Shown here piece by piece: positions 22,555 through 33,480 of a stretch of 64,000 bases of DNA. Source of the DNA: Dipteris shenzhenensis (lineage: Eukaryota > Polypodiophyta > Polypodiopsida > Gleicheniales). Under the pieces are notes generated by a model. The model was not told the origin of the DNA. It saw nothing but the letters and a program-made list of their open reading frames with translations, and ran no database searches. Position numbers and translations under genes: made by a program. Each line of letters begins with the position of its first letter. Position 1 is the first letter of the stretch. Location: NCBI GenBank assembly GCA_047967505.1, contig CM106538.1; one strand, 5' to 3'.

Positions 22555-23837
22555 AGATGACCACACTTAAATGCATGCTTGGAATAGTGGCAGTAGAGGA
22601 TATGGAGCTTATGCAAATGGATGTCAAGACAGCTTTCTTGCATGGGGATTTGCATGAGGAAATTTACATGGTGCAGCCGGAAGGCTTTGAAGAAAAGGGC
22701 AAAGAGCATTTAGTTTGCAAGCTGAAGAAGAGTCTCTATGGTCTTAAGCAAGCCCCTAGAGAATGGTATCAGAAGTTTGATGCTTTCATTCGGTCCCAAG
22801 GTTTTAGAAGGAGTGAAATTGATCACTGCCTCTACACTAAAAGGGCTAAGGATAATAGCCTAATAATCCTGGCACTATATGTGGATGATATGCTATTGGC
22901 TAGCAAGAATACTTATGAGCTAGATGCATTAAAGGCCAAGTTGCATGAGGCCTTTGATATGAAGGATTTGGGATTTGCAGGTCATATTCTTGGTATGCGC
23001 ATCACGCGTGATCAGAGTAGGAAACTCCTCTGGCTTTCACAAAAAGAGCATTTTACCAAAGTATTGCAGCGTTTCAATATGGAGGGGGGGAAGGCAGTGA
23101 GTACTCCATTGCCTCCATATGTGAAACTGAGTCATACAGATAGTCCCAAATCAGATGAGGAGAGGGCCATGATGGCCAAGGTTCCTTATGCATCAGCAGT
23201 TGGGAGTCTTATGTATGCTATGATAGCTACTAGACTAGACATTGCATTTGCAGTGGGAGTTGTTAGCCGGTATATGGCTAATCCAGGAAAGAGGCATTGG
23301 GAGGCAGTTAAGTGCATCATGAGGTACATGAAGGGTACCAAGGAGATGTGCATTTGCTTTGGTAAAGGAGACATGCGTGTACTTGGGTACACAGATTCAG
23401 ACTATGCAGGGCATGTGGATAGTAGGAGATCCACTTCTGGTTATGTGTTCACCTTTGCAGGTGGTGCAGTGTCATGGATGTCTCGTGCACAGAAGTGCGT
23501 GGCTTTGTCTACCACTGAGGCTGAGTATGTTGCAGCCACAGAGGATTGCAAGGAGGCTATATGGCTTGATCGGCTAGTGGAAGATTTGGGGATTCATACA
23601 GGTGTACCGACATTGCATAGTGATTCCATGAGTGCTATTCAGCTAGCACGGAATCCGGTCTTTCATGTAAAGACCAAACACATTGAGGTCAGGTACCATT
23701 TCATCAGCGAGGTACTTGAGGACAAGCGCATAGAGCTTGTCAAGGTTCATACAGATCATAACCCTGTAGATATGCTGACGAAGAGTCTACCTAGTCAGCG
23801 GTTTGAGTGTTGTCATGTATTGATGGGCATTGGATAG
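22434..23837 (+). pseudogene. pol part 2: reverse transcriptase and RNase H
   Basis: A 467-codon frame, probably entered by a 1-2 base indel near 22,455 rather than at its own ATG. RT motifs are intact: YKARLVAKGFKQ, MDVKTAFLHGDL, SLYGLKQAPREWY and the catalytic ALYVDDMLLA. RNase H follows with YTDSDYAGHVDSRRSTSGY, ALSTTEAEYVAATEDCKEA and HIEVRYHFI. Copia elements copy their RNA into cDNA with this part. It ends 53 bases before the 3' LTR. Confidence 0.92.
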
Positions 23838-23890
23838 TATGCTCACTGGTTGTTCTCCCTTAAAGGCACATTGTCCTTTAAGTGGGAGGT

Positions 23891-24061
23891 TGTGGGGGTT
23901 AAAGGTCACTGTGCCTTAACCCTAGTTATGTACAATACTCAAACACATATATAAATGAATGAAAAAGAAGATTAGGGTGGTTCTGCACCCACCAAAACTT
24001 GTGTAGCTCTTTGTCTCTCTCTCTCCTTCTTCCGTTCTTGCTTCTGTTGAGAGCACTCTCA
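23891..24061 (+). repeat. 3' LTR of the young copia element
   Basis: 171 bases. Four transitions relative to 20,047-20,217 (about 2.3%). Preceded by AGTGGGAGGT, a purine tract. Confidence 0.95.
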
Positions 24062-24066
24062 CAAGC

Positions 24067-24150
24067 TTGGCAAAGATCTTAAAAAGGGTTGCATTGGGAA
24101 GGATGATGCAAAGATCTAGAAAAGGGTTACATTAGGAAGGATGGTGCTAC
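24067..24150. repeat. Tandem duplication of ~38 bp
   Basis: AAAGATCTTAAAAAGGGTTGCATTGGGAAGGATGATGC-type unit and a diverged second copy lie side by side, just outside the young copia element. Confidence 0.6.
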
Positions 24151-24445
24151 ATTTGTTAATATTACTGATGATGTGAAGTTATCTACCTCTCTCTATTTTT
24201 CAAGCATTCTTGAGTGGTGACAACATAGGCAAAGCAACAAAAAGGCCACCTTACTATCCCATTGTCTAGACATGGATACTTTGCACATGCAAGGGGAAAA
24301 TAGCGTAAACCCTCGATACAGTCTAGTAACACTGGTAGTTGGCCACTAGAATGATGGAGACATGCCTAAGTAGAACAATATGGGCAATCAAACATAAGAG
24401 TAGGGTGCTACTTATTACTAGAAATTGAGATAAACGGACAATACC

Positions 24446-24517
24446 ATGCAATCTATGTAGCTTCATTATGTAGACTTGTCAATGCAATCTATGTAGCTTA
24501 ATTATGTAGACTTGTCA
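24446..24517. repeat. Tandem duplication of 36 bp
   Basis: Two adjacent 36-bp units starting ATGCAATCTATGTAGCTT (24,446-24,481 and 24,482-24,517) differ at one base (C versus A). Confidence 0.9.
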
Positions 24518-26649
24518 CATGCTTGGACGTTGAATAAACAATTGTTTACAATCCCAGACCCATGAACGAAGCCCGATCTATGGCGATGGGACTGTCACTA
24601 AATCAAAGAAGAGATGGATATCTTGAAAGTAAGGGGAAGGGTGAGGGGCATGTTGCTAGATATTATAGAAACACTTTGTAAGTGCACTACCAAAGTACAA
24701 AAATCAGAAAAGAAAGCCACCCCATGACGATCTTTTAGGATCCAAAACAAGGTGGGAAGGCTAAGCAAAGAAGCTTCGTCTCAAATGTGCCTAAGGAAAG
24801 GATCTTTAGAGCTGTGGTCCTCAATCTTGGGTTCTAAAAGAGAAGATCGGTGTGCAAAATGTACTTATGATTTTTTTGCCAAGGCTATGCCTCTAGCATG
24901 TCCGAACTACTTATCAAGCAACCATTGCAAATCCACCCCATTGCACTCGCAACAGTTACAAAACTATCAATGTTGTTGCCATGGATGTGGATGCAAACAT
25001 CTAATTTTTGATGGCAAGAGCTGCCCCTCTAACTTCTAGGAGCTACTTAGTAACCATTGCACGTTGGGATTTTATGAGCTTTTGAACTCACAACTTGCAA
25101 GCACATGTACTTCATCTACATCAATGTTCATGGCTTGGATGTTAATGCAAACATGTGAATCCATCAGCCACAATTCATTATGCTAGATTAGTTTTCGCTT
25201 TAGATCACAAAATTACTTTGAAAAGGCTAGCTATCATGAGTCCTCAAAGTTTCTCTTAACATGTTTTCCCTATGTTTGCAACCATGAGCAAGCTTTATTA
25301 TGTTAGTGGAGTATGTACAAAATTGCTAAACCTTGCTCTACCTTTGTGCTAGTTTGGAATGTATTTATTGTCTCTAATATCGTCCCTCTGCTGCCCCCTC
25401 CACCCACCACCCCCCCAATTAAGCATTGTCAATCATGAAGGGTGAGCACAGTATGATATTGAATCCAACCATGTCGAGTCCCAATTCATAGTTTCGTAAC
25501 ATTCTGCATTAAGATGGAATTTAGTCATTGTTAATGCCTTTCATCTCGCCTATCGCATGTGGTTCCAAAACAATCCTCCACTAGTAACCATGAGCCTCAA
25601 ACTAACACATGAATCCACCATGTATGCCATCCCAACATTTTAATCTCTACCAACATGCTTTCCAACATGGAAGCCCTCCTATCAACTCATGGAACAAATT
25701 GATGCTAGTGGCCATCTTGAGAATCATTGACTCCAACTACTACGCATGTATGAAGCAAGCAAAAGGGGCTAATTAGAGAAGGAGAGTACTTCCATGACAT
25801 TATCATAATTGCTAAACACCTTAAAGTATTTAAAAACAAAGTTGATTTCCAGACCTATAGTTGAATGGCAAAACTTAATTCCACATTAAGCTACAAGGAA
25901 GACTAATCATTCGTTTAAATCAATATAGTCTCAAGGATCTAGGGGTTAACCACTTGTAAAGAAAATGCATAGTTAAATTCTGAGACATGATTTTGGAAGG
26001 TAAACACCTTATATGCATTTCCTTAGTATGAGTCAATCATTTCAAAATATCTTAATCTGCTACCAATAACAACTCAATGAATTAATGCTACCAGTTGATG
26101 ATATCTTCTAGAAATATACTTTCTAATTGGATGCTTGTCAAATTTCCTTTGTAAACACAAATTGGGAAACTTTTTAGAGTTTATGAAAAAGGTTATATTC
26201 TGCATAAATGGATTATAATTATAAACCCAAAACATTTTTCTATAGCATTACAACTTTCTCAAAGCATTATAGCATTTTCATAAAATTGGTGAGATATCCT
26301 TCTCAGAGTTTGGACTCAGATGCATAACAGAACTAACCTTACTTTGCCTTCACGCCTCATTTTTGTACATCCTGTTCTTTTGCCCCCCTTCCTGAAGAGA
26401 ATTTTACACTCTAGTGGGTGGTTATGAATCTAGCTACTGTTTGAAGTAGTCAGACTACTCTCTATTTTTTTAACAGTTTGTGGGTTCATAATTCAATGTG
26501 CCTCTAGGAGAGAGTCGTCTATCCAATGAGGTGTTTACCATTCCAAAGGATTTTTATGAGAAGAATCACTCGTCAAGAATCCTAGCCCTCCAAAATCAAG
26601 TGTTCACCGTGAGGCTGGTGACGAGCTCGAGAATTAAGGCGGCCATCTC
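24518..26649. other. Unassigned AT-rich stretch
   Basis: No domain, LTR or long frame is recognisable. The frame at 24,752-25,039 has no features I can assign. The sequence near 26,460-26,560 resembles 33,480-33,540 (GTGGGTTCA..ATTC..TGTGCCTCT) and may be part of an old LTR. Confidence 0.4.
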
Positions 26650-27640
26650 TACTCTACATGCATGATCTTTGTAAGAACTTGCTGTTTGTGGGACATACAA
26701 ATCGAAGAAGGGCTGGTCAAATCAAAGGAGACATGCAGATCTTGGCACGAGGAGTCAAAGAACGTGGCTTGTACTAGATCAATGCATTAATGATTCATGG
26801 GAACAAAAATAGCCCCAAACTACGGCATGAGAGATTTGGGCATGTGAACTATGGTACATTGTCAAAGATGCAAGAGAGATATGCTTGATGGAGTTCCACC
26901 AATAACAAACATGCAAGGAGTCTGCAAAGCTTGCATGACCATTCCCGCAGAATGGCTACATCTAGAGTCACGTCATTCACAAGATCACGATATTTTTGTA
27001 CCTTCATTAATGACTTCAGCTTATTGCCCAGCTAAGAAATCCCAACCTTTGACAAGTTCAAGGAGGTAAAAAAGGAGTCCAAGGCTGGAGTAAAGACATT
27101 CGACACTAACAAAGAAGAAATATTTTGATGCTTATGGTAAGAAGAATGGAATCAAGAGACATCTCACCACAACTTACACACCCTAACAAAACAACATGAT
27201 GGAAAGAAAGAACCATGTGATAGTGATGCAGCTAACAATGATGGGGGGAAGAACCTTTTGAAAGCCTAGTAGGGTCAGGTGGTTCATGCAACACCACACA
27301 TCCCTAAACAAGATGAAGACCGAGGGTATCGAGGATAAGCCACAAATGAACCCTATGTTGAGTTATGTTTGGAGTGGAGAACGACAATGTTGCAGGGTCT
27401 TCTAGTAGGAGTGTGCCATGGAGGCACAAATAAATGCTGATCACACTAGGGACTTGGTGGATGGTCCTCTCAAGCAAAAGGTCATTGACACCAAGCGAGA
27501 AGGCAAAGTTCAAGTCCAATGGCAATTTGGACAATAAGAAGCCAAGCTAGCAATCTAAGGTTATGCTTAGACACCATCTTCACTTTGAAGAGACCTTTGC
27601 CACGAACATAGATGACACCCATGCAAGCAATCATTGCCTT
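26650..27640 (+). pseudogene. Copia fragment (protease end to integrase)
   Basis: Plus-strand text includes RFGHVNYGTLSKMQ (about 26,830-26,870), then DGVPPITNMQGVCKACM (26,885-26,940), the pre-integrase zinc-finger region. Further on come KNGIKRHLTTTYTP and NNMMERKNHVIV (27,140-27,220), the integrase C-terminal core. Frames shift several times and the RT that should follow is not readable. No LTRs were identified. Confidence 0.7.
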
Positions 27641-28399
27641 GGCCGCCTATTTTGAATGGTTCATTTTTCACATGTATATTTTTGAATTGCGACCTAAAGA
27701 AAGTAGTTTACGTGGAGCATGTTCTAGTTTCAAGGAAACAGGAGTGCAAATTGAGGAAACCTCATGGTAGTAGCACATTAATGGCTTCTTTAACCAAATT
27801 GGATTATCTTGGTTGGAGTCCATTAGTTGTAAACATTTGCCTCTTTTTAGAAGGGGGAAATAGGAATGATTGTGATCTTGCATGTATCATGATGCATTAA
27901 CTCTTACAAGTAATCACTAAGGAAAGATTTTGTAAGGCAACAAACTCTTCATGAAGGAGCTCGACATGACGAACTTTGACTTATCCATTATTTCTTTGGA
28001 ATCGACATTTCCCGATGTCTTTATTATTGTCTGTTCGAGCTTTTGCAGCAACCTGTGAATCATTATCGCTTAGGTGAATTTTGTTTTATATGGATGTTTT
28101 TCAGGAGGGTGTGGAACAATCAAAGTTGCAACGCTATTCCCAAAAACCTTGTGTCTCATGCACAAATAAAACACATAGGTTGCACAAATGAAACACATTG
28201 AGGTTTATTTATCGTTTTGATCGGGAGCTCATCATCGACAAGATCGTGCTGGTAGAGTCAACAAACGTGCCCGGGAGGGGAGAGATGCATCATAGATCTC
28301 TATCCGAAAGACTTGATGTCCATGTTTCACGTATGTTTATGAAACAGGATCAATCAAGAAGGCATGTCCTCACTCTGTGAGCCAAACTACCATCCCCGA
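27641..28399. other. Unassigned stretch
   Basis: Frames at 27,634-27,900 and 28,198-28,380 have no recognisable domain. I see no repeats or gene. Confidence 0.4.
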
Positions 28400-31300
28400 A
28401 GTAAATCCCTCCTCATCCTCTATGTACTAGCCATAATCCTGAGGGAGGCCAACCATATTGTTCTGCGATCGAGCGTCCCCATGGGCAATGAGGGATAGTC
28501 CTTCCACGCAGCAGATACACCTGCCATCCACCCGCATCTGCTCCAACCAAGGGCCAACAGGCAGACTCTTGTCAACTATCAACCAAAAAAAGTAGAAATC
28601 TTGCGTGGGTATAGGCCCGTCCGAGGCCAACAAAACCGAAAACTAACCTCCCTCGAGATATCTTGCTCTAGCTAATGTTGTTCCCTTGAGGGGGTCCACG
28701 ATGCTACCTGGAGCTGTAAGCAACACCCAATGCGAGTCGTATAAGAAAAAAAGGAAAGATCCTCTACCCAATCTGATTGCCCTACACGGGCTGGCGAATC
28801 CCGCTAGATATCACATAGGGCTCCCTCATGTGTCAATAAGACTATGGTGGGATCTAGGTACCAAGTCTTGCCCAAGCGGCCCACTATCCTAAGCCTCTGC
28901 CACTCCAAATCCTCCTGGGACGCCTCTGTCTCATCATCCAACTTTGTATTTGCCTGCAATGAGCCTCCGGGTCCCACCTTATAAAACTGACAGTGACAGG
29001 ATCCAAGAGACTCCCGAAAGCAACGTATCCTAAGAGATACCCCATCCGCAAGAACAATCCTGCACAACAATCTAGGGTCCAAGGACTCCGAAATCCCTCC
29101 CACCATGAGTCAGAGATCGTTGTCTCAATCTCCACCATCCGGGTGCCTGCCCCTCAAACGTGAGAGAGGGCATGCATCCACGCCCTAAAGGATCTAGCTG
29201 GTCCATTGTCCAACTGTGCCCATCCAATACCAATCCGCTGACTCAGCATGCGTCCCTCTGAATCCTTTACCTCCACATGCCAAATGAGCAACTGCCTCTC
29301 AAACTCCTCCCTGCATGTCAAACTAGCTCGAAGGAGTCGTCCCACTAATCTCTATCATGCTCTGTAGACACTCCTCATCAATGGAGAGCCCTTCTCTGTC
29401 AAGGGAGCCTCGGAGAAAATCCACCTATAAGAGCGTCGCCAGTGACCTCCTGTGCAAGAAGTATTCCCAAGAAGCCCCCACTGAAGGAGCTTCCAAGGTT
29501 CCGCACCTAGGGTGAGACCTCTCACCACCAGCTTGCCCATAGCAAGGCTTTGCTCTGCATCTCTGGATCAATGGTGCCCAACCACCCTTCCCCAATGGCA
29601 TAATCACTGTCCTATGCAATCCCAATGGAAACACCAACAAGAGGCAATATACCAAGCCGTGACAAGGACATAGTTAACCACCAACACTTACCTGCTAGTG
29701 AGAATTTAACTGGGCTCCAATACAAGATCCTGCGCTGAACGCTGTCAAAAACCAACATGGCAACCCAAGTACTTTGCTATCTTCCTCCTTGGGATCCATC
29801 GAAAGCTAGAATCAACCCCCTAGTCTCGAACCTCCTGACCTCCACTAGCTCTGTGAGAAACCTACAGATTTGGTCCAGTTTGTGCGAGCTATGGAAGCCC
29901 CAATAAATGGGCGAGGCTTCCCTGACCCTCTCTAATCTAGATGTTGAGCCCTCGACATAAAGGACTATATTCTTTGCAAATTCAGAGTCTAGGAGCTCCT
30001 CCTCCTACCGAATCGAAAGCCTCATCCCTGTGAGACCAAGTGCCTAGGAGCACAAAAAGTAACCTAGGGCCTCTGCTAGAAAGAGGAATCGGTAGGGGGC
30101 AAGACGACGGGAACAGGAAAGACCTCTCCTGTGTGCCCCCCAATGTCCACATGGCTAGAGCTACCTGCATAGAGAGCTGAAACCCTTCTGATTCATCTTC
30201 CTGAGAAGCCAAGTCTCTCCATGGTACCCTCCAAAAAGGACCACTCTACATGTCGTATGCATTATCAACGTCCAAAAGAAGATTGACGAGAGGCTATGAC
30301 TCTTCCCTGGATCAATCCACTATCTCCCAGTAAGTGAAGATGTTTAGGATGCTACACTCCTGAACAAAACCTATTGCATCTCATGGATGATGTCTAGTAG
30401 GTGGAGTTTTAACCGTAGCCTCAAGACCTTGGCCAAATCCTTGTAAGTCGTGTCGAGTAGGGTGATCGGTCTTCACTGACAAATATATCATCCATCTCCT
30501 CCCTTCGAGATCAAACATCCAACCTCTGCTCAAAGAATGTGAAAGGGAGCCCAAGTCAAAAATCTTCTGACAGGCTAACCTGAGTGGGATAGAGATATGC
30601 TCCCAGAAGTACCTAAAGAAGCTCAAGGCCAAGCCGTCCTCTTCAGGGCAGTTTTGGACCGATGGGGCCTCCCAAAGCTCGTCCTTGATAAATTGTGCCT
30701 CGATTATATGCTTAAACTCTGTTTGACAACGAAACTCTACACTACAAACCTCCAAGTCCTGTAGCTCCAAACGTGCACTCCAAGCAATCCCTGAGCCACT
30801 AGGATCCCGAATCCTACTCCTTGAGTCTCTCTATGAAACTTAGATCTTGATGAAGTGTTCTCCCCCTCTTGAAGTGCCAATCTCCGTCGAAGGGCCTGGG
30901 ACTAGAGAACCACCTAGCCCTCGCGTTGTCTCCAAATCTCCACTATACCCTATTGTACCTCCACCTCTCGTAGAAGATCATTCAATCTACAGATCCCCTT
31001 GTGGGAGAGTCCGCAGCAAGACTGCTCCAAGTGAAGGACCCTGACCACCAAGGAGTGATCCAACATCGAGCTCCGTGCAAAGATTGCTGATGGAGCCGCC
31101 TTTAAGGTGTCTAGACCCCTATGTACAATTTATCTAGGCACTCCCAACAACCCATCATGTCGACACAGTCCAAAAGAGAGTTGTAGGCTACCCGAAAGTC
31201 TCGGAAACTCAAGTTCCCGCCATGAGTTTCCCAGACATTGATCACAAAATAAAATTGTTCCCAAGTGCTCCTCTCGACAATGATGCCTTTCTTATTTTCC

Positions 31301-31640
31301 ATAAACTCTAGGTTGTTGAAGTTACCTCCAACAATCCAAGGGTCAACCTCTAGGAGGCACTCTATGGGCTGCCACCAAAAAGCAAGACGATGCTGCTTGC
31401 AAGTGGATACATACACATTCAGGATACCAATCCGGATGTCACCTCTCTGAATACCCATCCACACTACACGACCTGGTATGAGCTCCCCCTACGCAAATAT
31501 CTCTAAGGCCACTACCTAAGAGACGAAAGTGCATACTTCGCCACTCCTACCAACTGCTGGAGACGAAATCTCTCGACTCCCCCCAAGGAGGAGGTGGTGT
31601 CAACATGTGATGTCTGACGGTGTAAACATATGTTCCTAGA
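28400..31640 (-). pseudogene. Degenerate L1-type LINE (endonuclease and RT remnant)
   Basis: On the minus strand an endonuclease segment lies at 31,111-31,600 (GDIRIGILNVYVSTCKQHRL, then DPWIVGGNFNNLEF, as in AP-endonucleases of plant LINEs). Then comes RT: EEDGLALSFFRYFWEHISIP and a decayed WRPIT-like region at 30,381-30,770. LLLDVDNAYDM near 30,270 stands where LINE RTs have LDFEKAYD. From 29,700 down to 28,400 decayed C-terminal text continues. Stops and shifts are frequent. No poly(A) tail or target duplication was identified, so the ends are approximate. Confidence 0.72.
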
Positions 31641-33480
31641 TCAAGAGCAAGTCAATTGGACGAGCTACCAATGCCCGATGCACTTCTTGCTGACGAAGAT
31701 TCAAATATTGTGGCTAATTACGCGCACGATCATGAAGCCCATGCACGTTCTCACCAAAGTCAAGCTCATGAGGATGGGATAATAGAGAACAAGGCTCGCA
31801 TGCGTGCGAAGACTCCAAGAAACCAACTCTCTATGATCTCGAAGGAGATTTGGATTCAAATATTGTGGCTAATTACACGCACGATCATGAAGCCCATGCA
31901 CGTTCAAACTCACCAAAGTCAAGCTCATGAGGATGGGATAATGGAGAACAAGGCTCGCATGCGTGCGAAGACTCCAAGAAACCAACTCTCTATGATCTCG
32001 AAGGAGATTTGGAATACAATTAATCAATATCCCTTCGTCGTCAGACCAAGGCCACCACTGGCTCAATCCCTACCTTACGAGCTCAGTACATCATGAAAGA
32101 AACATCAAACACCGAAAAGATCGAGGCATTGTTGCAACGTCCATTAATGCGATTGGGTGAGTACAATCCCAGGTGGAAAACGAATCACTCCTTGCTAAGC
32201 CTGATCTCAGCTTTGCTAGAGAGAAGCCAAGCTGAAAATGTGTCGAAGTACCATGGGCAACCACAAGTTCACCCCTGTAGACCCATTCACACATCCGTCA
32301 TCTGGTACACCTGATGCTCCATCATCGCATCGAATAGTTCCAGAGGCCACTTCTCCACAATGGAGACGAACCGTAGGACCCAAACCGAATGGATACGGGA
32401 TCCTACCACGCTAATACCATCTTTTCAAGGCTATAAGATTAAAAAATAGGCAACTCCAAGGGCATGGCATACAAAGGTCACCACCAAGAGCCCCATTCAC
32501 TAGAAATAAGCAATAAAACTGCACCTCCCACTAGTATAAAGGTGGAAAACTAGAGGGAGAAAGTAGAAGTGAAAAGAGAAAGCGCCCACGCGTGGATAAG
32601 TCCGCCAAGGCCCGCCGACCGTCATAGCAAGAGGAAACCCTTACTGAATCTTGGCTGGATATGTGAAGGCTTCAATAGGGAAGATCATGCTGAAGAGGAA
32701 AAACAGCCCCGGAGTTCTTCCACGAGCTAGCTCTCAACCTTGGAACATCAATGGAATGCGCAATGGAGAGCTGTCAAGGGAGAGTGAGCCATTCGCTATC
32801 TCATGAAGCACACAACGAACTAGGAGCTGCTTTCACCGGGTTCGCAACCTTGAGAGGACTGGCAAGATCTTCAAATCATGAACCTTGCTGGCTGGTCGCA
32901 CTCGGCCAGCCCCAAGCATAATGGACTGGCTGTTGTCCTCTGCCGAGTGTGCCACGAGACCTCCAAGTGCTCAAATCATCGGCCCTTGCTGGAATCCCAC
33001 GAGGGGCTGGTAGCTACCGGGCTGCAAAGGGGCAACGCCACTCCTAGGAGGGGTTGCAGCTCAACGCGCCCTTGCCTTGCAATCTGAGGGGCGACCACAG
33101 CCTGTACAATGGGCTGTGGCTGAGCAACACACAGGAAAGTGCAGGACAGCATACCCCCACCCTAAGGCACTTTGGACTGTACGCTGCCGTACAGTGGCGC
33201 AGGCGTGGGGGGTCGCAGGTAGAGGCATCCTCTTCCTTGCACCCTTCATACCTTTGCAGCCTGTCCTTTGTCTGTCTTTTGCCCAGCAGTTCACTGGATG
33301 TTGTAGCTCCTTCCTGGAGTCATCTTCCACTATGGTGGTTGCTATAAATCTGAGTATTGTTGAAGTCTCCCTCCCTCCCTCCCATGCTCTCTGTTCATGC
33401 ACACGCGTACGTGTGCGTGGAGGCTCGCGAGTGCATGCAAGTGTGTGTCTGTCGCTGTCTTTCTGTCTCTGTTCTTTTAC
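31641..33480. other. Unassigned stretch with a tandem duplication
   Basis: The frame 31,656-32,096 (146 codons) spans the tandem duplication and changes apparent frame between copies, so it is unlikely to be a real protein. Frames at 33,054-33,538 overlap on both strands. A TATA-like GCTATAAAT at about 33,340 followed by a CT-rich leader looks like part of an LTR, but no partner was defined. Confidence 0.45.
31698..32011. repeat. Tandem duplication of ~155 bp
   Basis: GATTCAAATATTGTGGCTAA begins units at 31,698 and 31,853. The second unit has four extra bases (AAAC-type insertion near 31,910) and only a few substitutions, so the duplication is fairly recent. Confidence 0.92.

Larger units (their letters stand above)
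20047..24061 (+). mobile_element. Young Ty1/copia element with 171-bp LTRs, gag truncated
   Basis: The LTRs at 20,047-20,217 and 23,891-24,061 are each 171 bases and differ at four positions, all transitions. CAAGC flanks both sides (20,042-20,046 and 24,062-24,066). A tRNA-iMet primer site lies at 20,220-20,231. The pol domains follow copia order: protease, integrase, RT, RNase H. The capsid part of gag is missing: only about 180 bases separate the primer site from the zinc-knuckle region. Two in-frame stops and one frameshift break pol. A recent insertion of an already defective lineage is the simplest reading. Confidence 0.95.

Noticed and set aside
31656-32096. 146-codon plus-strand frame as a possible gene
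   Set aside because: It spans a 155-bp tandem duplication read in different frames in the two copies, so it is not a conserved protein.
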